From NCBI GenBank assembly GCA_963821275.1, contig CAWGDF010000013.1, positions 124,001 to 188,000 on the forward strand: a DNA stretch of 64,000 nucleotides, written 5' to 3'. Below are positions 1 through 7,789 of the stretch, in pieces (the stretch's first letter is position 1; each line of letters begins with the position of its first letter). The position numbers were made by a program, and so were the translations under genes. Source of the DNA: JACVRW01 sp963821275. Lineage in GTDB: Bacteria > Actinomycetota > Thermoleophilia > Solirubrobacterales > Thermoleophilaceae. The notes below the pieces were generated by a model. That model did not search any database. It was not told the DNA's origin and worked only from the letters and a program-made list of their open reading frames with translations.

Positions 1-332
1 CCCACCACCTCGAGGCCCGCGGCTTCAAGATCCTCGACCGGAACTTCCGGACCCGCCGGGGAGAGCTCGACCTGGTCGCCCACGACGGGCACCACCTGGT
101 CTTCTGCGAGGTGAAGACCCGAGTGTTCGCCGGCGAGCCGGGCCCGTTCGGCCCGCTGGTGGCCATCGGACCGGACAAGCGCAGGCGGCTGCGCGCGATG
201 GCGCGAGAGTGGCTGGTGGAGCGCTCGGAAGCCGCGGCGCCCGCCGCGGAGCTGCGCTTCGACGCGATCGGGATCAGCCTGGACCGCTCAGGGCAGCTCC
301 AGGCCCTCGACCACCTCGAGGGGGCGTTTTGA
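1..332 (+). CDS. yraN: YraN/UPF0102 family endonuclease-like protein, 3' part
   Basis: The reading frame is open from the left window edge, so the 5' end lies outside. About 110 residues are visible. They contain the family hallmarks GELDL (residues near 21 of the visible part) and the nuclease-fold core strand ending in EVKTR, which resemble the PD-(D/E)XK motif of UPF0102 proteins. The family is a small predicted Holliday-junction-resolvase-like nuclease of uncertain function and is classically found beside rnhB, as here, where rnhB lies convergently 14 bases downstream. The C-terminus ends naturally at a TGA. Identification of the family is firm; the function is only predicted. Confidence 0.85.
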   Translation, partial: HHLEARGFKILDRNFRTRRGELDLVAHDGHHLVFCEVKTRVFAGEPGPFGPLVAIGPDKRRRLRAMAREWLVERSEAAAPAAELRFDAIGISLDRSGQLQALDHLEGAF

Positions 333-346
333 CCCCGGGGGCCCGC

Positions 347-1195
347 TCAGCCTTCGAGCGCCAGCTGCGTGTAGGCGATCGACTGGAAGGACAGCCGGTG
401 GAGCGGCGAGACACCGTTGGCGGCGATCGCGGCGCGATGCTCGGGGGTCGAGTAGCCCACGTTGGTCTCGAAGTCCCAGCCCGGATGGCGCTCAGCGGCC
501 CGGTGCATGTAGCGGTCGCGCGTGACCTTCGCGAGCACCGAGGCGGCCGCGATGGCCGCGCTGCGGCAGTCCCCGTCGACGACCGCCCGCTGGTCGAAGC
601 CGAAGTCCGGGACCCTGAAGCCATCCACCAGGCAGACGGTGCCGTCCCGGGCCACTCGCAGCAGCGCGGTGCGAAGCGCCTCGAGGTTCGTGTTGTGAAG
701 CCCACGGCTGTCGATGCCACCCACGCAGCGGGACACGATCACCGACCGCGCTGCGGCCCTGAGCACCAGCGGGTAGAGCTCCACCCGCGCCTCGGCCGTG
801 TGCTGCTTGGAGTCGTTGAGGCGGCTGAGCGCCCGGCGATCCGAGAGGGTGAGCCGCTCGAGATCGAACAGCACGGCGGCTGCGACGAGAGGGCCGGCCA
901 GTGACCCGCGGCCCGCCTCGTCCGCTCCCGCCACGAAGCGCGAGTCGAGCGCACGGTCGAAGGCGAACAGCCGGCGACCACTGCCTGCGGCGCGACGAGC
1001 CCGAGCCTTGGACGAGGCGCCGTTACGGGTGCCCGTCTTGCCGGTGGCACCCTTGCCGGCGCCCGTCTTGCTGCCGCGCCCGTTGGTCGCGGGCGCCTCC
1101 GGCGCAGCGGGGGCCGCTCGTGGTGGGCCCGGCTTCGGGGAGGGGTCGTGGGGCGGCTGCGGCGGTGCGGTCTCCGACGTCCCCGGTTGCCCCAC
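347..1195 (-). CDS. rnhB: ribonuclease HII with low-complexity N-terminal extension
   Basis: This enzyme removes ribonucleotides from RNA/DNA hybrids during repair. The catalytic DEAGRG motif begins at about residue 92 and a second acidic centre lies in the stretch reading CLVDGF, followed by AAASVLAKVTRD, all typical of type 2 RNase H. The predicted protein is 282 residues, whereas the family is usually near 200. The excess is an N-terminal tail of about 75 residues rich in Pro, Ala, Gly and Lys. I kept the GTG at 1195 because no better internal start is seen before the conserved core, but the true start could be later. It is convergent with the yraN-like gene. Confidence 0.93.
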   Translation of the reverse strand: MGQPGTSETAPPQPPHDPSPKPGPPRAAPAAPEAPATNGRGSKTGAGKGATGKTGTRNGASSKARARRAAGSGRRLFAFDRALDSRFVAGADEAGRGSLAGPLVAAAVLFDLERLTLSDRRALSRLNDSKQHTAEARVELYPLVLRAAARSVIVSRCVGGIDSRGLHNTNLEALRTALLRVARDGTVCLVDGFRVPDFGFDQRAVVDGDCRSAAIAAASVLAKVTRDRYMHRAAERHPGWDFETNVGYSTPEHRAAIAANGVSPLHRLSFQSIAYTQLALEG

Positions 1196-1301
1196 GATCG
1201 GTGACGATCATACGGCGGCTGACGGCGGAAGTCTGCCGGGCGAGGCCCGATGCGGCCGCCGAAAGCCGGTGGCAGCGATACGAGCGCGCTACTCCCGGGC
1301 C

Positions 1302-1913
1302 TTAAAGGAGGCCGATCCGCCCTGGCGGCCAGTAGGTCATGAAGGCCTGTCCGATGAGCCAATCCTTGGGGACGGGGCCCCACTCGCGGCTGTCCGCGCT
1401 CGCGCCGCGGTTGTCGCCCATCATGAAGTAGTGGTTCCTCGGGATCCTGATCGGCTCGGGCAGGTTGCAGATCTCGCAGGTCGGGTCGAGGCGTGCGTAG
1501 GACTCGCGCTGGCGCTTGCCGTTGATGTAGACGGCCCCATCGATCACCGATAGCTCATCCCCGGGAACAGCGACTACGCGCTTGATGAAGTTGGTGTCCG
1601 AGCGCCGTGCAGTCGGCACCGAGCAGGCGCTCTCGGGCGAGTGCTGCCTGCCGCAGCTGTTGTTGTCGGCGCCGGCGGGCGGCTTGAACACGACGATGTC
1701 GCCACGGTCCGGGTCGCTGAAGCGATAGCTGACGCGGTCGACGAGGACCCGCTGGCCCACCTCCAGGGTCGGGACCATCGACTCGCTCGGGATGCGGAAG
1801 GGCTTGACCAGAAAGGCCTGGATGCCGAGGGCGAGCCCCAGCGCCACGGCCACGATCATCACCAGCTCGACGAGCGAGTTACGAGCGCTCTTCTCCTTGC
1901 TTCGTGCCGCCAT
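1302..1913 (-). CDS. lepB: signal peptidase I
   Basis: Membrane serine protease that cleaves Sec and Tat signal peptides outside the membrane. A single N-terminal membrane helix (about residues 13-33) precedes the catalytic motif PSESMVPTL, with Ser45 as nucleophile, and the general base lies in FIKRVVAVPGD (Lys111). The MGDNR box with following SADSREWGPV completes the fold. The protein is 203 residues. Between the two catalytic regions there is an insert with two cysteines (about residues 81-107), and a CEIC pair follows near residue 147, so extracytoplasmic disulfides are possible. It lies just downstream of rplS with a 23-base gap and is probably cotranscribed with it. Confidence 0.95.
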   Translation of the reverse strand: MAARSKEKSARNSLVELVMIVAVALGLALGIQAFLVKPFRIPSESMVPTLEVGQRVLVDRVSYRFSDPDRGDIVVFKPPAGADNNSCGRQHSPESACSVPTARRSDTNFIKRVVAVPGDELSVIDGAVYINGKRQRESYARLDPTCEICNLPEPIRIPRNHYFMMGDNRGASADSREWGPVPKDWLIGQAFMTYWPPGRIGLL

Positions 1914-1936
1914 GGGCGTCCCTGGCCCGGGCCGCC

Positions 1937-2596
1937 CTACGACCTGGATTCGTCGCCGGCTTCGCCGTTGCCCGCGGACTCTTCCTGCTCGCCGGCGGGT
2001 TCATCACCCTCGGTGGACTCGGCGACGGCGTGGTCGGCGGCTGCGGACGGCCCCTCGGCTCCGGCTACTTCCTCGGCGGCTGGGGTCTCCCCGGCGGCCG
2101 CGGCCTCCTCGGCCGCGGTCCCCTCGCCCTCGGCGGCCTCCTCGCCGGCGGCGGCCTCCTCGGCCGCCGCCTGCTCGGCGAGCTCCTCCTCGCCGGGACG
2201 AGGCGCTTCGTCCGGTGGCATGGCGCCGGACTCCACCGGCTCGGCGTCGCCGGTCCAGCGGCGCTCGCGCACGCGGGCGCCGCGGCCCACGCGCTCACGC
2301 AGGTAGTAGAGCTTCGCCCTGCGAACGTCGCCGCGCGCGGCCACCTCGATCCGCTCGACCTTGGGTGAATGTACGGGGAACGTCCGCTCGACGCCGACGC
2401 CGAACGACTGCTTGCGGACGGTGAAGGTCTCGCGGGCGCCGCTGCCCTGGCGCTTCAGGACCACTCCCTCGAACACCTGCGTGCGGCGGCGGGTGCCCTC
2501 CACGACCTGGAAATGCACGCGCACGCGATCGCCCGCCTGAAAGGCGGGCACGCGGCGCAGCTGAGCGCGCTCGAGGCTTTCGATGACGCCGGACAT
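1937..2596 (-). CDS. rplS: 50S ribosomal protein L19 with long acidic tail
   Basis: L19 sits at the 30S/50S interface. The first 115 or so residues match L19, including FQAGDRVRVHFQVVEG, the FEGVVLKRQGSG stretch and KLYYLRERVG near the core's end. I start at the ATG at 2596 because it places the normal L19 N-terminus (MSGVIESLERAQL) correctly; the frame continues upstream without homology. After the core comes about 100 residues made almost entirely of Ala, Glu, Gly, Pro and Asp, giving 219 residues in total. No strong ribosome-binding site is visible immediately upstream. Its neighbours trmD and rimM are the usual partners of L19. Confidence 0.94.
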   Translation of the reverse strand: MSGVIESLERAQLRRVPAFQAGDRVRVHFQVVEGTRRRTQVFEGVVLKRQGSGARETFTVRKQSFGVGVERTFPVHSPKVERIEVAARGDVRRAKLYYLRERVGRGARVRERRWTGDAEPVESGAMPPDEAPRPGEEELAEQAAAEEAAAGEEAAEGEGTAAEEAAAAGETPAAEEVAGAEGPSAAADHAVAESTEGDEPAGEQEESAGNGEAGDESRS

Positions 2597-2625
2597 TGGT
2601 GAGCGGTGGTGGGCACTCGACCCGA

Positions 2626-2655
2626 GGGGAGGCACAAAAGAGGCGCGACCTCCCC
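2626..2655 (-). promoter_or_regulatory. GC-rich hairpin in the rplS leader
   Basis: In the 106-base gap between trmD and rplS the transcribed strand carries GGGGAGG and, 16 bases later, CCTCCCC, a perfect 7-bp stem ending 30 bases before the rplS ATG. There is no U-tract, so it is not a classical terminator. It could be a leader structure affecting rplS translation. This is inference from one sequence only. Confidence 0.35.
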
Positions 2656-2702
2656 GGAGCCGTCGCGCGGGGACGGATGGTAGCGAAGGACCGGGGACCC
2701 GC

Positions 2703-3383
2703 TCAGCGGTCGGCTCGGCCCCGGACGCGGCTGCGTTCGAGCCTCCAGTCCCGAACCTTGGCGTGGTCGCCCGACAACAGGATCTCGGGCACCGGGTGGC
2801 CGCGCCACTCGAACGGCCGCGTGTAGTGGGGGTACTCCGGGGCCCCCTCCAGAGCCTCGCTGAACGACTCCTCGCGTGCGCTCTCCGCGTGGCCGAGGGC
2901 CCCCGGCAGCTTGCGGAGGACCGTGTCGCACAGGACCATGGCCGCCAGCTCGCCGCCGGACAACACATAGGGCCCGATCGAGACCACATCGCTTGCCAGG
3001 TGCTCGTGCACCCGCTCGTCGAAGCCCTCGTAGCGCCCACAGAGCAGCGTCAGCGCGGGCTCGGCGGCGAGCTCCGAGCTGAGCCCGTCGTCGAGCGGGC
3101 GGCCCCCGGCCGACAGCGCCACCACGCGCTGCTCTTCGGGCAACGCGATCGGGTCCTCGTCGTAGCGGGCCCGCAGGGCGGCCTCCACCACGTCGACCCG
3201 GATCACCATCCCCGCCCCGCCCCCGTACGGGGTGTCGTCCACCTGGCCCGCCTTCAGGGGCGTGGTGGCGCGCAGGTCCACGATCTCCAGCTCATGCCCC
3301 AGCCCGATCGCGTTGCGCACATGACGCTGTTCGGAGAACCAGCGAAACCAGTCCGGAAACAGGGTGAAGACCTCGATTCTCAT
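2703..3383 (-). CDS. trmD: tRNA (guanine-N1)-methyltransferase TrmD
   Basis: Methylates G37 of tRNAs using SAM, preventing +1 frameshifting. The protein (226 residues from the ATG at 3383) starts MRIEVFTLFPDWF and contains the trefoil-knot SAM-site motifs GGGAGMVI, CGRYEGFDERV and SIGPYVLSGGELA, in family order. The start overlaps the rimM stop as ATGA, a translational-coupling arrangement. The same frame is open further upstream and accidentally joins the first half of rimM, so a longer model running to 3812 should not be accepted. Confidence 0.95.
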   Translation of the reverse strand: MRIEVFTLFPDWFRWFSEQRHVRNAIGLGHELEIVDLRATTPLKAGQVDDTPYGGGAGMVIRVDVVEAALRARYDEDPIALPEEQRVVALSAGGRPLDDGLSSELAAEPALTLLCGRYEGFDERVHEHLASDVVSIGPYVLSGGELAAMVLCDTVLRKLPGALGHAESAREESFSEALEGAPEYPHYTRPFEWRGHPVPEILLSGDHAKVRDWRLERSRVRGRADR

Positions 3384-3812
3384 CCGAGGAACGCCGCCCT
3401 GATCTCGATCCGTCGCGCGCCCACGTCCACACGCTCGATCGCGTCGGAGACGAAGGGCACGAGCGTCCCGTCCTCGAGCTCGAGCAGCGAGCAGGAGGGG
3501 CCGTCGAGCACCCGGCGCACGCGACCTCGGCCGGGGATCTCGCACGCCGCGAGATCGGCGGCCAGCCACTCGCCGGCGCTCGAGCTCCTGTTCGACCAGG
3601 AGCAGCTCCCCCCGCACGCTCCGGGGATCGTCGATGCCGGAGAGCCGGACCAGAGGGCGACGGTCGCTGCCGGCGCGTCGCTCGACCGTGTGCGCCTCGC
3701 CGCGTACGACGACGGCCGTCCCGCTCGCGAGATCGTGTGCCGGGCTCTCGACGTAGAAGCTGCCGTCGCGGCCGTGCGGCTTGCCCACCCGGCCGGCGGT
3801 CACGAGGGTCAA
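3380..3812 (-). CDS. rimM: ribosome maturation factor RimM, one frameshift
   Basis: RimM assists 30S maturation near S19. The N-terminal half reads normally from a TTG at 3812 (or GTG at 3803) with GRVGKPHGRDGSFYV and LSGIDDPRSVRGELLLVE. Similarity then jumps to a second frame, which continues EWLAADLAACEIPGRGRVRR, LLELEDGTLVPFVSDAIERV and IEIRAAFLG and stops at 3380. The total of 433 nt is one more than a multiple of three. Removing one base near 3575 gives an intact protein of about 143 residues, short for the family. This is either a base-call error or a real single-base insertion. It overlaps khpA upstream and trmD downstream. Confidence 0.82.
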
Positions 3813-4042
3813 TCCATGACGTCGACGAGCACGCGGTGGCCGTGGCGGACCGAGGCTGCCTTCATGACCGTGCGCAGGGCAGCCACCGTGCGGCCGCCGC
3901 GGCCGATCACCTTGCCGGCGTCGTCCCCGGCCACGTGGAGCTCGAGCACCACGGTTCCGTCGTCCTCCTCGAACGACTCGACGCTCACCTCGTCCGGTCG
4001 GTCGACGAGCGACCGGGCGAGATAGGCGAGGAGGTCCTCCAC
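3809..4042 (-). CDS. khpA: KH-domain RNA-binding protein KhpA
   Basis: Small single-KH protein (77 residues) that binds RNA through the GxxG loop, here in KVIGRGGRTVAAL. It is encoded between rpsP and rimM, the standard position in Actinobacteria and Firmicutes, where KhpA pairs with KhpB to bind many transcripts. The sequence begins MEDLLAYLARSLVD, matching the family N-terminus, and the length is normal. The stop overlaps the rimM TTG start. Confidence 0.92.
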   Translation of the reverse strand: MEDLLAYLARSLVDRPDEVSVESFEEDDGTVVLELHVAGDDAGKVIGRGGRTVAALRTVMKAASVRHGHRVLVDVMD

Positions 4043-4060
4043 CGCTGGCCGTTCCTCCCG

Positions 4061-4504
4061 CTAGCCGTCGCGTTCGGCGGCAGCGGCCTCCGGGTCGGCC
4101 TCGAGTCCGTCGGCGCCGGGCGCAGGCTCGCCCTCGCGGGCCGACTCCGGTGCGCCCTCTCCTGCGTCCTCCGCGGCGACGGGCTCAGCGGCGTCCGGCT
4201 CGACAGGAGCCGCCTCAGGCGCCTCGGGCGCGGCGGCCTCGGCCCCATCCGCCGGCGCGGCGCCGCTCTTGCCCTGCGCCTTGATCAGCTGCTTGACCGT
4301 GCCGGTGGGCTGGGCGCCGCGGTCCAGCCAGTGCTGCAGGCGCTCCTCGTCGATCATGATCGTCGAGGGACTGGTCTGCGGGTTGTAGCGGCCGATGCTC
4401 TCGATGAAGCGGCCGTCGCGCGGCGAGCGCTGATCGGCCACGACCACGCGCCAGATCGGATTCTTCTTGCTGCCCACCCGTGTGAGCCGGACTCGGACTG
4501 ACAT
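4061..4504 (-). CDS. rpsP: 30S ribosomal protein S16 with C-terminal acidic extension
   Basis: The first 80 residues are S16: VRVRLTRVGSKKNPIWRVVV, then SPRDGRFIESIGRYNPQ and the C-terminal WLDRGAQPT segment. The remaining 65 or so residues (147 in all) are an Ala/Glu/Pro-rich tail, similar in composition to the tail on L19 in the same cluster. Extended S16 proteins are known in Actinobacteria. The gene is the first ribosomal gene downstream of ffh on the minus strand and is followed by khpA, rimM, trmD and rplS. Confidence 0.95.
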   Translation of the reverse strand: MSVRVRLTRVGSKKNPIWRVVVADQRSPRDGRFIESIGRYNPQTSPSTIMIDEERLQHWLDRGAQPTGTVKQLIKAQGKSGAAPADGAEAAAPEAPEAAPVEPDAAEPVAAEDAGEGAPESAREGEPAPGADGLEADPEAAAAERDG

Positions 4505-4517
4505 ACGGCCGAGGAGG

Positions 4518-5846
4518 TTAGCGACCGCTCACGAGGCTCTGCAGCGACGGCATCTTCCCGCGCGCCATCTGCTTCATCAGCTTGCGCATCTGCGCGAACT
4601 GCTTGACGAGCTGGGACACGGCCTGCACGGATGTGCCCGAGCCGCGCGCGATGCGGCGGCGGCGGGAGCCGTCGATGATCGACGGGTTGGCCCGCTCCTG
4701 GGGGGTCATCGACAGGATGATCGCCTCCAGCCGGTCCAGCTCCCTCTCGTCCACCTGGAGCGCGCCCAGCTGCTGGCCCACCCCGGGCATCATCTTCAGC
4801 AGGTTCTGCAGGGGCCCCATGTTGCGGACCTGCTTCATCTGCTGGAGGAAGTCGTCGAGGGTGAACTGCTCCTTGCGGATCTTGCGCTCCAGCTCGACGG
4901 CCTGGCGCTCGTCCATCTGGCGCTCGGCCCTCTCGACGAGCGTCATCACGTCGCCCATGCCGAGTATCCGCTGGGCCATGCGGTCCGGGTGGAAGCGCTC
5001 GAAGTCGCCCAGCTTTTCGCCGGTCGAGGCGTAGAGGATCGGCTTTCCGGTGACCGCCTTGACCGAGAGGGCGGCGCCGCCGCGGGCGTCGCCGTCGAGC
5101 TTGGTGAGAACGACGCCGTCGAAGTTGGCGGTCTCCGCAAACTGCTCGGCCACGTTGACCGCGTCCTGGCCGGTCATCGCGTCCACCACGAGCAGCACGT
5201 CGTGGGGCTTGGTGCGCTTGCGAACCTCGGCCAGCTCCTGCATCAGCTCCTCGTCGATGTGGAGACGGCCGCTGGTGTCGACGATGAGCGCATCGCGACG
5301 GTCCTGCTTGGCCTGGCCGAGCGCCCATTCGGCGATGTCGACGGGGCTGCGGCCGGTGCCCTGCTCGTACACGTGCGCGCCCGCCTGGGCGCCCACCTTG
5401 ACGAGCTGGTCGACGGCCGCGGGGCGGTAGACGTCACAGGCCGCGAGGGCCACGTCCATGCCCTGCTCATCGCGCAGATGGCGGGCCAGCTTGCCGCAAG
5501 CGGTCGTCTTGCCCGAGCCCTGCAGCCCGGCCATGAGGATGACCGTGGGTCCGGGACGGGCGAAGACGAGGTCGCGGCCGGCCCCGCCCATGAGGCTGGT
5601 GAGCTCCTCCGAGACGATCTTGAGGACCTGCTGCCCCGGGTTGAGCGAGTCGAGCACGTCCTGGCCCAGCGCCCGCTCCTTCACGGCAGCGGTGAACTGC
5701 TTGACCACCTTGAAGTTCACGTCGGCCTCGAGCAGCGCGAGGCGGACCTGGCGCATCGCCTTGTTCACGTCCTCCTCGGTCAGCTTGCCGCGGGAGCGAA
5801 CGTCGCCGAGGGCCTCCTGGAGGCGGTCTGAGAGGGCGTCGAACAT
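4518..5846 (-). CDS. ffh: signal recognition particle GTPase Ffh
   Basis: SRP54 homologue (442 residues) that binds signal sequences and 4.5S RNA. It has the N-domain four-helix bundle, then the G domain with GLQGSGKTTACGKLA, the DTSGRLHIDEE G3 box and TKLDGDARGGAALS. The Met-rich M domain ends in a normal RNA-binding helix containing RIARGSGTSVQAV. The usual M-domain glycine/methionine tail is modest. It heads the minus-strand ffh-rpsP-khpA-rimM-trmD-rplS-lepB-rnhB block, all tightly spaced. Confidence 0.97.
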   Translation of the reverse strand: MFDALSDRLQEALGDVRSRGKLTEEDVNKAMRQVRLALLEADVNFKVVKQFTAAVKERALGQDVLDSLNPGQQVLKIVSEELTSLMGGAGRDLVFARPGPTVILMAGLQGSGKTTACGKLARHLRDEQGMDVALAACDVYRPAAVDQLVKVGAQAGAHVYEQGTGRSPVDIAEWALGQAKQDRRDALIVDTSGRLHIDEELMQELAEVRKRTKPHDVLLVVDAMTGQDAVNVAEQFAETANFDGVVLTKLDGDARGGAALSVKAVTGKPILYASTGEKLGDFERFHPDRMAQRILGMGDVMTLVERAERQMDERQAVELERKIRKEQFTLDDFLQQMKQVRNMGPLQNLLKMMPGVGQQLGALQVDERELDRLEAIILSMTPQERANPSIIDGSRRRRIARGSGTSVQAVSQLVKQFAQMRKLMKQMARGKMPSLQSLVSGR

Positions 5847-5858
5847 GTCTGAGGAAAG

Positions 5859-6689
5859 CTAGCGGGGGGAAGCCGCGGCCGCCCATTCGCGCACTCCTCG
5901 CAGGCGGGTGCGCAGAAGCCCGCGGGCGCGGCTGGAGTCCAGCGCGCAGTTCGCCGGCCGCACGAGGCCGGACGCGGCGATGGTCCCGCGCGCCACTCGC
6001 TCCGAGGCGCGGCCGTGGGCCTCCGCGAACAGGCACGCGAGCCGGTAGCGGCTGACCGTGTCCCGGCCGGCCACGTGAAGGACGCCGGCGAGATCGGTCT
6101 CGAGCAGCTCGAGCAGCGCGGCGGCCAGGTCGGAGACGAGGACGGGTGAGCGCAGCTCGTCGTCGAAGAACACGGCGTCGTCGGCGCCCTCCAGCGCCGC
6201 TTGCTCGGCCCGGCTGGGGTGCTCGCCGCCGTAGATCAGCGACGTGCGCACCACGAGCGCCCGGGGGTGCCGCGTGAACACGGCGCGTTCCGCGTCGGAC
6301 TTGTCCCGCCCGTAGTCGCCGATCGGGCTCGGCGGGTCGTCCTCGATGTAGGCGGAGCCCTTGGTCCCGTCGAACACGAGGTCGCTGGAGAGGTGCACCA
6401 GGCGAGCGCCCGCTGCGGCGGCCGCGTCAGCCACCGCCGCGGCGCCGTCGGTGGTCACCGCGCGGTCGTCCTGGCGATAGGCGGTGTGGATCACGGCCGC
6501 CGGCCGCAGCCGCTCGAGTGTGCGCCGAACCGCCGTGATGTCGCGGACGTCGAGCCGGATCCAATCCGCCGCCGCGGGTCCAGGCGCCGAACTGAGGTAC
6601 GTGGCCGCGAGAGGCCGCGGGGACGTCTGCCGCAGCAGCTCGGCGCCGAGGTATCCCGTTCCGCCCGTGACCAGAAGCGGTCCGCTCAC
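5859..6689 (-). CDS. RfbD-like sugar-nucleotide reductase (extended SDR)
   Basis: NAD(P)-dependent Rossmann protein (276 residues from GTG 6689), with the LVTGGTGYLGAELL nucleotide-binding loop at the N-terminus, the LVHLSSDLVFDGT stretch and the catalytic YGRDK (YxxxK). This pattern is that of dTDP-4-dehydrorhamnose reductase-type enzymes, but substrate cannot be read from sequence. Its GTG overlaps the stop of the upstream PLP enzyme as GTGA, so the two are coupled. It lies between ftsY and ffh, not beside rhamnose genes, so a rhamnose role is only one possibility. Confidence 0.8.
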   Translation of the reverse strand: MSGPLLVTGGTGYLGAELLRQTSPRPLAATYLSSAPGPAAADWIRLDVRDITAVRRTLERLRPAAVIHTAYRQDDRAVTTDGAAAVADAAAAAGARLVHLSSDLVFDGTKGSAYIEDDPPSPIGDYGRDKSDAERAVFTRHPRALVVRTSLIYGGEHPSRAEQAALEGADDAVFFDDELRSPVLVSDLAAALLELLETDLAGVLHVAGRDTVSRYRLACLFAEAHGRASERVARGTIAASGLVRPANCALDSSRARGLLRTRLRGVREWAAAASPR

Positions 6690-7789
6690 CCGGCGAGCGC
6701 GCGCTCGACGTCGGCCACCAGGTCCGCCGTGTCCTCGCAGCCGGCGGAGAGACGCACGAAGCCCTCGGGCACGTCGTCGCCGCCCCAGCGGGCCCGCCGC
6801 TCGGCCGTGGTGTGGACGCCGCCAAAGCTGGTGGCCTCTGTGACGAGGTCCGCCGCGGCGAGGAACGCCTCCGCCCGGGCCCGGTCGCCGAGGTCGAAGG
6901 AGACCAGCGTCCCGAAGCCCCGCATCTGGCGCTGCGCCAGGCCGTGGCCCGGATCTCCCGGCAGGCCCGGGTAGCGGACCTCCTCTACGCCGTCGTGCGT
7001 GTCCAATAGCCGGGCCAGGGCCAGGGCGTTCGCGCAGCCTCGCTCTGTCCGCAGGGCGAGCGTCGGCAAGGAACGGTGGGCGAGCCAGCTCTCGAACGGG
7101 CCCGGGATGGCCCCCGCGTCCCGGCGCCAGTCGCGCAGCCTCCCGGCCAGCCCCTCGTCGGCGCTGGCCACGTACCCGAGCTGGAGATCGGCGTGGCCAC
7201 TCAGGTGCTTCGTCGCGCTGACCATCGACGCGTCCGCTCCCAGCTCGAGCGGACGCTGCAGCAGCGGGCCGGCGGTGGTGTTGTCCACCACCGTCAGGGC
7301 GCCGTTCGCGCGGGCCGCCGCCGACAGCGCGGTCAGGTCGGAGAGCTCGAGCTTGGGGTTGGAGGGGCTCTCGAGCCACAGTAGGTCGGCGCCCTCCACG
7401 GCAGCCTCGAGCTCCGCCGCGCGGCCGAGCCGCAGCTCCACCCCCCGTGGCTCCAGGTGGGTGGCGGCCAGACGGCGGACGTTGAGATAGCAGTCGCGGT
7501 CCATCGCGACCGCCGACCCGGGCCGCACGCCCGTGAGCAGCACGGCCGCCGCCGCCGCCATGCCGGAGGCGAACAGCACCACCTCCCCGCCTTCGAGCTC
7601 GGCCAATGCTCGCTCGTAGCGCTCCCAGGACGGGTTGCCGTAACGGGTGTAGGCGAAGTCCGCATCGCCGGGGTCGCCGCGCAGGTGGAAGGGCGCGGCG
7701 AGGACCGGTCCGGGGAGAAACGGCGTTCCCTGCTCGGCCTCGGGCAGACCGGCGCGGACAACGCGCGTGCCGTCGCCGAGGCGGCTCAT
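6686..7789 (-). CDS. trans-sulfuration PLP enzyme (cystathionine gamma-synthase/lyase family)
   Basis: Cys/Met-metabolism PLP-dependent enzyme of 367 residues. Visible features are the tetramer/active-site stretch YTRYGNPSWERYERALAELE, the GMAAAAAVL helix binding the cofactor phosphate, the WLESPSNPKLE loop, the Asp of VVDNTT and the Schiff-base lysine in SATKHLSGHADLQLG. Whether it makes or breaks cystathionine, or acts on O-succinyl/O-acetyl-homoserine, cannot be decided. The start overlaps the ftsY stop by four bases (ATGA), and the RfbD-like gene follows in the same way. Confidence 0.88.
   Translation of the reverse strand: MSRLGDGTRVVRAGLPEAEQGTPFLPGPVLAAPFHLRGDPGDADFAYTRYGNPSWERYERALAELEGGEVVLFASGMAAAAAVLLTGVRPGSAVAMDRDCYLNVRRLAATHLEPRGVELRLGRAAELEAAVEGADLLWLESPSNPKLELSDLTALSAAARANGALTVVDNTTAGPLLQRPLELGADASMVSATKHLSGHADLQLGYVASADEGLAGRLRDWRRDAGAIPGPFESWLAHRSLPTLALRTERGCANALALARLLDTHDGVEEVRYPGLPGDPGHGLAQRQMRGFGTLVSFDLGDRARAEAFLAAADLVTEATSFGGVHTTAERRARWGGDDVPEGFVRLSAGCEDTADLVADVERALAG

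Noticed and set aside
2703..3812. RimM-TrmD fusion of 369 residues
   Set aside because: The second half of RimM is in a different frame and the shared frame is accidental. TrmD starts at 3383.
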